A DNA stretch of 64,000 nt from Pseudohalioglobus lutimaris (GTDB lineage Bacteria > Pseudomonadota > Gammaproteobacteria > Pseudomonadales > Halieaceae): contig NZ_PKUS01000002.1 in the NCBI RefSeq assembly GCF_002866825.1, positions 248,001-312,000 of the forward strand. The letters run 5' to 3'. Below the pieces are notes generated by a model that saw only the letters and a list, made by a program, of their open reading frames with translations, was not told the DNA's origin and did not search any database. Both the position numbers and the translations under genes were made by a program. Position 1 is the stretch's first letter; every line of letters starts with the position of its first letter. Of this stretch, positions 6,862 through 15,877 are shown one piece after another.

Positions 6862-9096
6862 CTACAGCCAGTAGTAGTTGAAGCTCATGCCGTAGGTACG
6901 GGGCGGCGCCCACAAGTTGGTCACACCCCCAAACGTGCCGAGAATTTTGTGCGATGAGTACAGCTCGTCGTCAAGGTTCTTGCCCCAAACGGACAGGGTC
7001 CATGACCCATCAGCGGCTGTATAGTTGGCAGACGCGTCCCACACTTCGAAACTCTCCTGTACAGAACGCAGATCGTTGCTCGCCTCCATAAAGTAATCGC
7101 CGGTATGTGAAACCGTGGTGACCAGATCCAACGCGGCACCACTGTCAAACCCTATCGTGTAAGTACCACTCAAGGTCCAGGTCTCCTCGGGCGCTCGGGA
7201 CAGTTCGTTCCCCGAGAAGTCATCATCCTCCAACTGGTACTCTGTGTACTCGCCATCCATATTGGCATAGCTGCCGGTCACCAGCAGGTTCTCGGTCAGG
7301 GCGAGCGCGAAATCCAGCTCAATGCCGGACACCTCAGCGTTGGCATTGGCCGAATTCAGGACGTTGTTAGCCAGGAAGAAAACCTGGAGGTCGTCGTAAT
7401 CGAGGTCGAAGTAAGCAATATTGAAACGTAAGCGGTTATCCCACCATTGTGTCTTGGCACCGATTTCGATATTGGTGGCCTGCTCTGGATCAATAGGCGT
7501 CGTTGCAGCATCACCCGTTTTGGCCTGCGACGGGAAAATACCGCTTTTAAAACCTTCGGAGTAGGTTACGTACAGTAACTGGTCATCAGCCACGGTCCAT
7601 TCCACCGAGCCCCGCAGAGTGGTGTCATCCCATGACTCTTGTCCTTTGGCTGTGTCATAGCCGGGCGCGACAAGGGGAATACCACCTATAGGGCTATCGA
7701 GATTATTGACAGCTGATGCCTTGATTTCCTTATCATCTTCGGTATATCGGGCGCCCAGTGTAAAGGCCTGCGCATCGGTCGCATTCCAGGTAGCCTGTCC
7801 GAAAACGGCATAGCTCTCTGTCGTCGCATCCTGGAAATAAGTAACATCACCCGGGCTCAGGCCCGCCAGTGGCGTAATCGGGTCCCACCAGGTTACAAAC
7901 GTCTCATCACGCTCTACATTCTCTTTGATGTAGTAGAGGCCGGCGACCCACTTAATGCTGTCGCTTTCTCCTGAAAGCCTGAACTCCTGGGAAAACTGAT
8001 CTGCGTCCTCATTGGCCCCATCAATTACTTCTGAAAGTCCGGCAACCCGGTCGCCAGCGATAGGTGGCTGCCCCTGTACAGGCGTCAACGACTGCAGCCA
8101 CGAGGTTTCACTTTCACGGTATGCAGTAATCGAGGTCAATACACCCCAATCCATGTCTACATCCACACGGCCGAGGAAACCCAGTATCTCTTTCTCGGCA
8201 TGCTGTACTACGCCGTGCGAGGATTCACGTTCGTCCAGTCCCGCAACCGAGGCCTTGCCGATCTCAAGGAAAGCAGGTATCGAAGCGAGCCCACTTAAAG
8301 CAGGTGTGTCATAGTCTGTAATGAAGCGGCTTTCACCGTTGGAGTCGATGTCGTTATAGTCGACGCCCAGCAATACCTCGACCCTGTCCGATGGCGTGAA
8401 CAGCAGCTGACTGCGGACGTTTATGGCGTCCATATCCTCAAGTTCCTGTCCGGTAGTAACGTTGTCTGCATAGCCATCGCGGTCATGCGTACTGATGGTA
8501 ATTTTACCCGCAATAGTGTCGCTGAGTGGCCCATTCACATAGGCATTAACTTTTAAGAGGTCATAATTGCCAGCTGTAACACCGGCCCTTGCTTCAAACT
8601 CCTGCTGCGGTTTTTTGGAGAATATATTGATCGCGCCACCGGCCACATTCTTTCCATACAATGTCCCTTGTGGCCCGCGAAGCACTTCGATTCGTTCGAG
8701 GTCATAGAGGTCGGTGGAAGCGCCGCCCGGTCGGCCGAGGTAAACCTCGTCGACGAAGATCGCCACCGCCGGATCAGACGCTGCGGAGTCATTGGTCGTA
8801 CCAATACCGCGCAGGAATATCTGCGGTTCCGCAATATTAAAGGTGGTCAGGTTCAGGTTTGGCGTCTACAAGGAAATATCGGCGAGGCTGGAGATTCCGG
8901 CATCGCTTATCTGATCGCCACTAAACACGGTGACCGACATGGGCACATCCTGCAGACTTTCCGCACGCCGTTCCGCGGTGACAATAACCTCCTCCAGTGC
9001 CTGGGATTGCGCGAACTGTGGAGCTCCCAGTAAAAATGCATTTGCAGCGATAACCGAGAGATAACCAACCGACTTCTTAAAAGTTGACTTGTGCAT
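6862..9096 (-). pseudogene. TonB-dependent outer membrane receptor interrupted by one in-frame amber codon
   Basis: Translation from ATG 9096 (GGAG at 9106-9103) gives a signal peptide (MHKSTFKKSVGYLSVIAANA, cleaved near AQSQA) and then ALEEVIVTAERR, the TonB-box/plug start. The plug runs ADISL and hits TAG at 8868-8866. The same frame continues without any shift as TPNLNLTTFNIAEPQIFLRG, VEVLRGPQGTLYGKN-like plug motif and a full beta-barrel ending in a C-terminal aromatic (FNYYWL). A Gln codon (CAG) is usual at this position, so a single C-to-T change would explain it. The total of about 744 codons is normal for the family. It could be a recent pseudogene, a sequencing error or a suppressed stop. 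It probably imported the island's hydrophobic substrate or a siderophore-like compound. Confidence 0.85.
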
Positions 9097-9350
9097 CATG
9101 TTCTCCATCGAGATATTTCTTATTAGTTGGGGAGCCGGCGCCCGAAGCGAAACGGACCCGCATCCAGTTCTTCCAGCCCTGACCCGGGCCGCGATGCGCA
9201 CTGAATACACACCGACCAGGACCCTTTCTATCCGTTGAGTACAGCGACGGAAATGCCAATACCCTAGATAGCTTTGTTATTTGAACCCAAATATCGTATG
9301 ACAATCAGTTCAGTTACACAAGTCTGCATTGAGCGGTAATATTTGTGTCT

Positions 9351-10853
9351 TCAAGTGTACAGATCCTCTCCGCGCGCCCACGTGGCGTGAAAACCCGCAG
9401 GCACTCGCTGAGGCAGTTTGACGCGGGCAATTGGGCCCAGAGTTATATCACGCGCATCAAACACCAGCGCCTCAGACTTCCAGGTGTTACTGTCTGTCAC
9501 CATGGTGATGACGTAACCATCATCCTCGTCGCTGTCACGGGTTGCACCCTTGACCGGCGCAAAGGCTGCCTCACTGCCGAAAACACCATCGCCATAGTCC
9601 CACTTGTCGTACTGACCGGTTTCATTGTTGTACTTCACCAGCCCGTTGAAACGAAGCGTATGGCCATTCTCGTGGAGCAAAGGAATGTGTTGGTGATAAG
9701 CGTACTGCGTCTTCACGCCGTGGAACATCTGGTTGGATTTATTAAACTCTGTGTTCAGGTCATCAATGTCACCCTCGCGCACTTCACCCGTCTTGAGATT
9801 GAAGCGCCAACGGTAATTATTGGTTTCGTTGCGCATGTACACCAGCATATGCGCGAGTTCTCCACCCCCTTCGGGCTGACGTAGCGGATTTGCCGAGCGA
9901 CAGCCATCCATTACGATCCAGTCGCCCTCCTCCCAACTATTGGATATGTGCAGTACAAAACAGGGCTCACATTCGAACCAGCGAATATCGGCGGAGTCAC
10001 CATACCGCGGGATGATGCCAAACCTCGCCGGAATGTCGCGATGAAAGTCCAGCACCATCTTGCCGTGCCTGCGCAGAAGATTCGCATCATGGAAGAGCGG
10101 CAGGTCATGGAGAATAGTATAATTCGTAGTGAAGCCCAGATCGTGAGGTCGACGCGGACCGGGTAACTCAATCGGCACCTCCGAACGCAGGGTGCCATCC
10201 GCATTGGCGACCCCGTAAGTCATAAAAGGCGCCTCATCGCCGTAATCCATAAACAGCATTTCACCGGTATTCCAGTCAACGTGGTTGTGTGCAGACATAT
10301 TCGTTCGGGTTCGCCCCGGCAGGCTGTATTCACCGAGATTCTCCAGGCTGAGAGGGTCCATTTTGTGCGGACGCCCGGCGTGGTACCAGGTCGGCATTAG
10401 CTTTCCCGCATACCATGTCACGTCCGTGTTGCAGGTATCCTTGATCGGGAATTCAGGTAGCGAGAAATCAAAGGTGCCCATCACACCCGGCCACATGGCA
10501 CGACCCTCCTCCTTCTCCAGCAAGTAGCCGGCCGTGTGTATGTAGCTATTGCGGTAGGACGCCTTGCCGTCCTGGAAATAAACTGCATGCACCATGCCAT
10601 CGCCGTCAAAGGGGTGATGAAGGCCGGTTGGCTTGTGTATCGTATTAGGTCCGTTACGATAGTAAGCGCCATATATACCCTCCGGTAATTCACCCGTTAC
10701 TTCCAGTTCATCGACGGCCATTTCGTCTACAGTGGGCGCATACACGCCATGCAAATACGGGTTATCTACTTCGTAAATCCACTGCGGTGCATTCTCGAAG
10801 TGGGTGACTTGACCGATGGTCTCTTCGGTGATCGGATAGCTGGCATTGCTCAT
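9351..10853 (-). CDS. Carotenoid-cleavage/lignostilbene dioxygenase family oxygenase
   Basis: This 500-residue RPE65-family enzyme cleaves a C=C double bond with O2 using a non-haem Fe(II) held by four His. The expected ligands are visible: AHNHVDW (His189), RRPHDLGFT (His237), LHISNSWEEGD (His302) and GFHATWA close to the C-terminus. The N-terminal part has RNGPNT and HPFDGDGMVH, both typical of the family. I chose ATG 10853 (GAGGTT upstream) rather than an in-frame ATG at 10895. Substrates of the family include carotenoids, apocarotenals, stilbenes and isoeugenol; the exact one is unknown here. It is divergent from the flavin oxidoreductase at 10979, with a copy of the shared element between them. 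Confidence 0.9.
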   Translation of the reverse strand: MSNASYPITEETIGQVTHFENAPQWIYEVDNPYLHGVYAPTVDEMAVDELEVTGELPEGIYGAYYRNGPNTIHKPTGLHHPFDGDGMVHAVYFQDGKASYRNSYIHTAGYLLEKEEGRAMWPGVMGTFDFSLPEFPIKDTCNTDVTWYAGKLMPTWYHAGRPHKMDPLSLENLGEYSLPGRTRTNMSAHNHVDWNTGEMLFMDYGDEAPFMTYGVANADGTLRSEVPIELPGPRRPHDLGFTTNYTILHDLPLFHDANLLRRHGKMVLDFHRDIPARFGIIPRYGDSADIRWFECEPCFVLHISNSWEEGDWIVMDGCRSANPLRQPEGGGELAHMLVYMRNETNNYRWRFNLKTGEVREGDIDDLNTEFNKSNQMFHGVKTQYAYHQHIPLLHENGHTLRFNGLVKYNNETGQYDKWDYGDGVFGSEAAFAPVKGATRDSDEDDGYVITMVTDSNTWKSEALVFDARDITLGPIARVKLPQRVPAGFHATWARGEDLYT

Positions 10854-10893
10854 TGCCTGAACCTCGTAAAGTGACTTGTACAACCAGACTATC

Positions 10894-10914
10894 ATTACTT
10901 TTATAATTAGACTA
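10894..10914 (-). promoter_or_regulatory. Shared island element, copy B
   Basis: On the minus strand AGTCTAATTATAAAAGTAAT (10913-10894) stands about 45-60 bp upstream of the oxygenase ATG. It repeats the core of copy A at 2424 (GTCTA-n-TTATAAAAGTA). It lies in the divergent spacer with the flavin oxidoreductase and could control both genes. Confidence 0.5.
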
Positions 10915-10978
10915 GCACTGGATGCAGCTCTATACTGCCTCTGAAAAACTGCATTTATTCATTCTGACGGATCAAGCT

Positions 10979-11947
10979 ATGACAATCAGTGTAGTAACCC
11001 CTCTCTGGCAGGATCAGCCTGCAATCGACAATGTAAACGTTGCCCGCAACGCAGAGCGCTGCGGCTTCTCGGATTTATGGATAGGCGAAATGGCCACCTT
11101 CGACGCCTTTGCTTTTGCCACCGCCATCGGCTCCGTTCCGGGGAAAATGGCGTTGAATATTGGCCCGTTGGCCGTATCCGTGCGCACACCGACGACGATC
11201 GCCATGGGCGCAGCCTCGGTCGCTACCTTAACGGGACGAACAACGCGAGTCGCCATCGGCGCCTCCAGCAAGGTCGTTGTCGAGGAGTGGCACGGGCGTC
11301 CGCGTCTCCGCACGGCAAAACACCTCGAGGAGACCAGCATCGCACTCAGAGGCTTGCTGGACGGCGAGAAAGTAAAGTTTGAGGGAGAACTCGCCAGGTG
11401 CAACGGTTTTCATTTGCGCACGGAAGCACCCGGGGCCCACATCACGGTGGCTGCATTCGGCGCACTGGCGGTAAAAGTCGCCGCCAGGCACAGTGACCGC
11501 ATGCTGCTGAACATGGTGACCACCAGTTCCACCGCCCGGCTCAGGCAGCAACTGGAGGACGCAGCTAAAGAAGCCGGACGGCCGACACCCAAACTCGCGG
11601 TATGGCTGGGTTGCGCACTGGACCCCGGCGAGGACGCAATCACCCAGGTGCTGCGCTCAAAAGTCGGCTACCTGGCTGCACCAGGCTACAGTGACATGTT
11701 CATTGAAGCGGGCTTTAAAGAACTTGTCGCGCTTGCTAAAACACGGCCACACCCGCGGGAGATATTGTCGGCAATGCCGGCCGAACTGGCGGCCTCCGTC
11801 GGTCTCCTGGGCACTACAGACACACTGAGAGAGCGTATTGCCGAGTACCGCGCTGCCGGAGCCGATGAAATTTGTATTGTCCCGGCCACCGCGAGCGACC
11901 CGGGGGCAGAGCGCACGCTGCAAGCAGTCAGTCGCTTGCTACCCTGA
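10979..11947 (+). CDS. LLM-class (luciferase-like) flavin-dependent oxidoreductase
   Basis: This 322-residue TIM-barrel protein is of the bacterial luciferase-like family, which uses FMN or F420. It begins MTISVVTPLWQDQP and has the early strand NAERCGFSDLWIGEM, the segment LNIGPLAVSVRTPTTIAMGA, and the phosphate-binding-like GRTTRVAIGAS. The ATG at 10979 was preferred over an in-frame ATG at 10922 because the N-terminal strand of the family begins there. Members catalyse monooxygenation or F420-dependent oxidation. It is divergently paired with the carotenoid-type oxygenase, so a role in the same pathway is inferred. The cofactor cannot be decided from what I can see. Confidence 0.82.
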   Translation: MTISVVTPLWQDQPAIDNVNVARNAERCGFSDLWIGEMATFDAFAFATAIGSVPGKMALNIGPLAVSVRTPTTIAMGAASVATLTGRTTRVAIGASSKVVVEEWHGRPRLRTAKHLEETSIALRGLLDGEKVKFEGELARCNGFHLRTEAPGAHITVAAFGALAVKVAARHSDRMLLNMVTTSSTARLRQQLEDAAKEAGRPTPKLAVWLGCALDPGEDAITQVLRSKVGYLAAPGYSDMFIEAGFKELVALAKTRPHPREILSAMPAELAASVGLLGTTDTLRERIAEYRAAGADEICIVPATASDPGAERTLQAVSRLLP

Positions 11948-12022
11948 TTGCACTGCGGGCCAGTCATGACTGCACTCTCAACCGGCCAACAATTGATATT
12001 AGGGAAATACCGCTTTACTATC

Positions 12023-12038
12023 GGTCTAGTTAGCAAAG
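12023..12038 (+). promoter_or_regulatory. Shared island element, copy E
   Basis: GGTCTAGTTAGCAAAG lies about 75-90 bp upstream of the HMG-CoA reductase start. It matches the first ten positions of copies C and D (RGTCTAG-W-TA) and retains AAAG at the right spacing. Confidence 0.45.
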
Positions 12039-12110
12039 TTTTGCGGCCCAGGCAAATCCTGAGTCACCACAAATTCACTGAGCATGTAAACCTCTTAAAG
12101 GAACAAGCTG

Positions 12111-13238
12111 ATGACAGACTCCAGGCAAACAACAACATACCCCGCCCCACTTGCTGACGGCAGCAGTGTTTTACAGCGGGAAAGCGATATCTACCAACAG
12201 CCTTCAGCCGGCAATATTGAAAACTTTGCGGGTACTGCACGTGTTCCAGTGGGCATTGCAGGACCGGTTACTGTGCATGGCGATGCGGCAAAGGGCGATT
12301 TCTTCATACCCATGGCGACCACTGAAGGCACACTGGTGGCGTCTACATCCCGTGGCATGAAGGTCATCAATGAAAGTGGTGGCGTTCGCGCCCGGGTGAT
12401 CAGCAACGGTGGAATCCAGCGTGCGCCGGTTTTCGAGTTCCACAATATCGATGACGCTGCCGATTTCACGCACGCTCTCACCGAAGACTGGTCGTGGCTG
12501 GTGCCCATCATGGAGTCCACCACTTCACATGGCAAGGTAATGGACATCAGTTGCTGGCAACTGGGAAGCCTGGTGTGCATGCGCGTAACCATGAACTCCG
12601 GGGACGCGTCAGGGCAGAACATGGTCAGCATCGCTACCGCCAAGGCGATCAAAACCATAATAGAACGTCACCCGGAGATCAAACGGCACCTGATGGCGGG
12701 CGGCATGAGCGGCGAGAAAGTGGGCAGCAACATTAATGCCTTGTTGGGCAGGGGCAAGAATGTTGTCGTCAGCGTCGACATACCGGCTGAGGTCATGCAT
12801 CGCATAACCCGGGCACGTATCGAGGACATTCCCAGGCTGCATCGCTCGTACACTGACTTTGCAATGCTGGCGGGCAATCATAATTCACACCACAGCCACA
12901 ATAACGTTCTCCCGGCCATCTATATTGCCACGGGGCAGGACCCCGCTACGCTTTGTGAATCGTCCTATGCCCAGAACTCTTTCGATCTGGATACAGACAA
13001 GGGCATGCTGCGCTGGCAAGTACACCTTCCCAATGTAAACGTGGGCACCGTTGGTGGTGGAACAGGCCTTCCCACACAGCGGGAATGCCTGGAGCTAATG
13101 GGCTGCCACGGTGCGGGCAAGGTCAACGAACTGGCCGAACTGTGTGCAGTGACGTCCCTGGCTAACGAGATTTCGTTCTGGGGATCTGTATGCGCCGAGG
13201 AATGGGTAGACGCACACGCTGGCCTCAGGGAGAAGTAA
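12111..13238 (+). CDS. Hydroxymethylglutaryl-CoA reductase (HMGR) family enzyme
   Basis: This 375-residue protein carries the HMGR signatures: PVGIAGPVTV, TTEGTLVASTSRGMK, NHNSHHSHNNVLPAIYIATG with QDPA following, and GTVGGGTGLPTQ. The four catalytic residues appear conserved: Glu72 in TTEGTL, Lys203 in SGEKVG, Asp277 in GQDPA, and a C-terminal His369 in VDAHAG. The dinucleotide segment usually written DAMGMNM reads GDASGQNMVS. AAAGGAAC precedes the ATG. HMGR interconverts HMG-CoA and mevalonate with NAD(P)H. Its place in a catabolic island between a flavin oxidoreductase and an MFS transporter suggests a degradative or specialised role, but anabolic mevalonate synthesis cannot be excluded. 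The sequence is divergent in several normally invariant positions. Confidence 0.85.
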   Translation: MTDSRQTTTYPAPLADGSSVLQRESDIYQQPSAGNIENFAGTARVPVGIAGPVTVHGDAAKGDFFIPMATTEGTLVASTSRGMKVINESGGVRARVISNGGIQRAPVFEFHNIDDAADFTHALTEDWSWLVPIMESTTSHGKVMDISCWQLGSLVCMRVTMNSGDASGQNMVSIATAKAIKTIIERHPEIKRHLMAGGMSGEKVGSNINALLGRGKNVVVSVDIPAEVMHRITRARIEDIPRLHRSYTDFAMLAGNHNSHHSHNNVLPAIYIATGQDPATLCESSYAQNSFDLDTDKGMLRWQVHLPNVNVGTVGGGTGLPTQRECLELMGCHGAGKVNELAELCAVTSLANEISFWGSVCAEEWVDAHAGLREK

Positions 13239-13260
13239 CCGCGGGAGCCGCCGCAAGCCC

Positions 13261-14610
13261 TCAGGCCCTGGCCAGCTCCTGTTTAAGGATACGCAGCTGG
13301 CCGGTGGCATAGACTGACAGCAGCAGTCCCGCCAAACATGCCCCCACACCGACAATAGCCAGTGAATAGCGCAGTGCTGCCGGGTCGCCAAAGGCATAGT
13401 CAGTCAGCAGGGCAACAATAGTCGGACCAGTACCCAGGCCCAAAATATTCAGCAAAAACAGATAGATAGCGGCTGCCTGGGCGCGCAGCCGGTTTGGCGT
13501 CACCTCATGCACCGCGGCCATGGCGACCCCCAGGGGCAGACCGCTGAGGAACTTGATCACTGCCACCAGCCCCAGGGACACCCAGGCGCTATCAACCAGC
13601 GTCATGGTGGCTGCGGGTATCAACAACCCCAGGAAAGCGTATGTTGCCATGCGTGCGTTGGCCAACTCATCACCACGCCGGAACTGCCGGCTGGCCAGCC
13701 ATCCCCCGGCGAGAATCCCCGCGGGACCGAAGATCAGCATGACCATGCCGTAATTCTGACTCACCTGAAGTGTAGTCCAGTCGTGTGTGCGGATAAAAAA
13801 CGAGGGGGTCCATGCGGTAAGCGAATAGGAATACAGGGTAATGAACGTCATCGCCAGGTAAAAACTGAGGTAAAAGCGCTTTCGCTGCAGAAACCAACCC
13901 ATCGCCTCACCGAGCGGAATCACCTGCACACGAGCGCCTAGCGCAATCCCCTGTCGAGCGGGCTCACGAAGTGCCATAACCAGTACAAAAAACACCAGTC
14001 CAGGCGCGCCAACGATAACAAACGTGAGCTGCCAACTGTACATCTCGCCCAACACCGGCAGCGAAACAGTGTCCATAGTCGCAACCCACTCAATAACCGC
14101 GCCACCCAACAGCAGCGCCATGCCCACACCCAGGTAAAGCCCCATGGTGTACACACTCATTGCTCGCGCACGCTTTTCCTCCGGGAAGGAATCGGAAATC
14201 AGCGAGTAGGCAGCGGGAGATAGTGCCGCCTCACCAACTCCCACGCCAATTCTGGCCAGAAAAAGCTGACCGAAGTCCTTTGCCAGTCCACATGCAGCAG
14301 TCATCGCACTCCACACCAGCACACCGACAGCAACAATAGAGCGCCGGTTTTTGCTATCTGCCAGCCGCGCAATGGGAATACCCATGATCGTGTAGAAAAT
14401 CGCAAAAGCGAGGCCATAGAGCAGGCTCACGTGGGTGTCGGTCAGCTGCAAGTCGCGCTTGATGGGTTCTATGAGAAGCACAATGATGGTGCGATCAAGA
14501 AAGGAAAACATGTACAAGACCATCAACAGGAAGGTCATATACCAGGCATACGCCGGTTTGGGCCACTCATGTTCATGTTCTTTACGGTCAGACCTGGTAT
14601 CGGAAGTCAT
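13261..14610 (-). CDS. MFS transporter, spinster-like subfamily
   Basis: This 449-residue membrane protein has about 12 hydrophobic helices. The region after helix 1 reads MFSFLDRTIIVLLIEPIKRD and the loop between helices 2 and 3 has GIPIARLADSKNRR, the MFS signature. A cytoplasmic N-terminus rich in charged residues precedes helix 1. It is convergent with the HMG-CoA reductase (22 bp apart) and has a copy of the shared element about 90-110 bp upstream, so it belongs to the island regulon. Members of this subfamily move hydrophobic or amphipathic metabolites; direction and substrate are unknown. A paralogue is encoded at 41505 and a decayed one at 6541. Confidence 0.9.
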   Translation of the reverse strand: MTSDTRSDRKEHEHEWPKPAYAWYMTFLLMVLYMFSFLDRTIIVLLIEPIKRDLQLTDTHVSLLYGLAFAIFYTIMGIPIARLADSKNRRSIVAVGVLVWSAMTAACGLAKDFGQLFLARIGVGVGEAALSPAAYSLISDSFPEEKRARAMSVYTMGLYLGVGMALLLGGAVIEWVATMDTVSLPVLGEMYSWQLTFVIVGAPGLVFFVLVMALREPARQGIALGARVQVIPLGEAMGWFLQRKRFYLSFYLAMTFITLYSYSLTAWTPSFFIRTHDWTTLQVSQNYGMVMLIFGPAGILAGGWLASRQFRRGDELANARMATYAFLGLLIPAATMTLVDSAWVSLGLVAVIKFLSGLPLGVAMAAVHEVTPNRLRAQAAAIYLFLLNILGLGTGPTIVALLTDYAFGDPAALRYSLAIVGVGACLAGLLLSVYATGQLRILKQELARA

Positions 14611-14699
14611 TTATTATTCTCCAAGGCTATTACCGGGATCCGGCAGGAGCTACTGTCGAAACAGGCGCCGGATAATCCGCATGCGTCAGTAGCAAGAGT

Positions 14700-14721
14700 A
14701 TATCTCTTTTTTATCTAGACC
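14700..14721 (-). promoter_or_regulatory. Shared island element, copy D
   Basis: The minus strand reads GGTCTAGATAAAAAAGAGAT, followed at once by a TATACT -10 (overlapping). The 16-bp core GTCTAGATAAA-R-AAGAG is identical to copy C at 15816 in front of the second ligase. It faces the MFS gene starting at 14610. Confidence 0.5.
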
Positions 14722-14749
14722 ATAAAGGCGAGATTCATGGTTTCTCCGC

Positions 14750-15697
14750 TCAAGCGCTTGCGGGGAAAGGTACAGGAGAGACGCTATCGGCATGCAGGCG
14801 CTCTCCGCAGGCATCGCAACACAGTATCGGGGACAATAACTCCCCACAGGGGACGTGCCTCATCAGATCCGGCGGCCCATCAAATCCGGCGAGCCAGCGA
14901 TCCCCCCACTGAATGAGCGTGATGATAATCGGAAAAATATCCCGTGCTTTGTCGGTCGCCCTGTACAGTGACATGCGCCTGTCCAGGGCATTTTCATGTT
15001 GCTCAAGCAACTGCAGGCTCAACAGAGACTTGATACGGACTGTCAGCACACTGGTGGAAATCGATAGCGCCTTCTGTAAGGCGTCGTAGTTCTCAATACC
15101 GCGCAATACCGCATTGAGTACCAGAATACTCCACCCGTCACCGACTACAGCGGCCGCCAGGTAATCATCTCCCAGCGCTTCCAGCTCATTGAATATGCGT
15201 GGCTTACGCGCTGGCTTTTCTATTCCTCCGGGCACGTCCAGGACACATTCAAAGGCAACATCACCAGACTCAACTGCTTCATCGCAAGCGGCGCAGCGTA
15301 TTACCGGGCTCATGCTCTTGCCGCAACTGCGATGATAGAGCTTTGCTGGTAGTACTGACTCATTCAGATGCCAACGACGGTGCCAGCGCCATATCATCAG
15401 GATAAAACTATAGAGATCTCTTCCTTTAGGCGTGAGGTGATACTCATAGACAATCCGCTCATGCTTTACTGGCTTTTTGTACACGATGGCATTTTCTGCC
15501 AGTTTTTGCAGGCGCAGCATCAAGGTCTGCTTGGGTATACCCAGGCTATTTTGGAAGTCCTGGAAGCGGCGCACCCCTTGAAACAGTTTACGCAGTATAT
15601 TCAGAGTCCAGGGGTCCCCAATCACATCAAGTGAACGACTGAGGGACAGCGGGATGATAGCTTGCGGGATACTGGATGGATATGGATCGGCCTGCAT
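14750..15697 (-). CDS. Tandem HxlR-type winged-helix regulator with repeated Cys motifs
   Basis: This 315-residue regulator is built as an internal duplication. Unit 1 (about residues 18-140) has RSLDVIGDPWTLNILRKLFQ, an HxlR helix-turn-helix, then a tail HRSCGKSMSPVIRCAACDE. Unit 2 (about 178-300) has AAVVGDGWSILVLNAVLRG, a second helix-turn-helix, and a tail HVPCGELLSPILCCDACGE. The tails share H-x2-C-G-x4-SP-x3-C-x2-C, suggesting a metal-binding knuckle after each domain. HxlR proteins normally have about 100-150 residues and act as dimers, so this one may be a covalent pseudo-dimer. I placed the start at ATG 15697; an upstream in-frame ATG at 15799 is possible. It sits between element copies C and D and is the best candidate for their binding protein. 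Confidence 0.8.
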   Translation of the reverse strand: MQADPYPSSIPQAIIPLSLSRSLDVIGDPWTLNILRKLFQGVRRFQDFQNSLGIPKQTLMLRLQKLAENAIVYKKPVKHERIVYEYHLTPKGRDLYSFILMIWRWHRRWHLNESVLPAKLYHRSCGKSMSPVIRCAACDEAVESGDVAFECVLDVPGGIEKPARKPRIFNELEALGDDYLAAAVVGDGWSILVLNAVLRGIENYDALQKALSISTSVLTVRIKSLLSLQLLEQHENALDRRMSLYRATDKARDIFPIIITLIQWGDRWLAGFDGPPDLMRHVPCGELLSPILCCDACGERLHADSVSPVPFPASA

Positions 15698-15815
15698 TGG
15701 GTCGCGCCTGAGCCCGGAAAGTAGCCTGCAGTATATAGCGATACGACCGGGCCCGTTAAGCAGAGAAACAGAAGGAGCCAGGGCACCGCGTATAGCCACA
15801 TAATTCCGGTGTTTG

Positions 15816-15841
15816 AGTCTAGATAAAGAAGAGGACTATAC
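15816..15841 (+). promoter_or_regulatory. Shared island element, copy C, with -10
   Basis: AGTCTAGATAAAGAAGAGGA lies about 40-60 bp upstream of the second ligase start and runs into TATACT (15837-15842). The core matches copy D exactly over 15 of 16 positions. The region 15698-15877 is the divergent spacer between the tandem HxlR regulator and the ligase, so this site could serve autoregulation too. Confidence 0.5.
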
Positions 15842-15877
15842 TGTCACCCGCTGCAACATTTTGCCCAGGAGGAACAG

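Noticed and set aside
9262-9280. CCCTAGATAGCTTTG upstream of the broken receptor as another copy of the shared element
   Set aside because: It lacks GTCTA and points away from the gene. I kept it out of the motif set.
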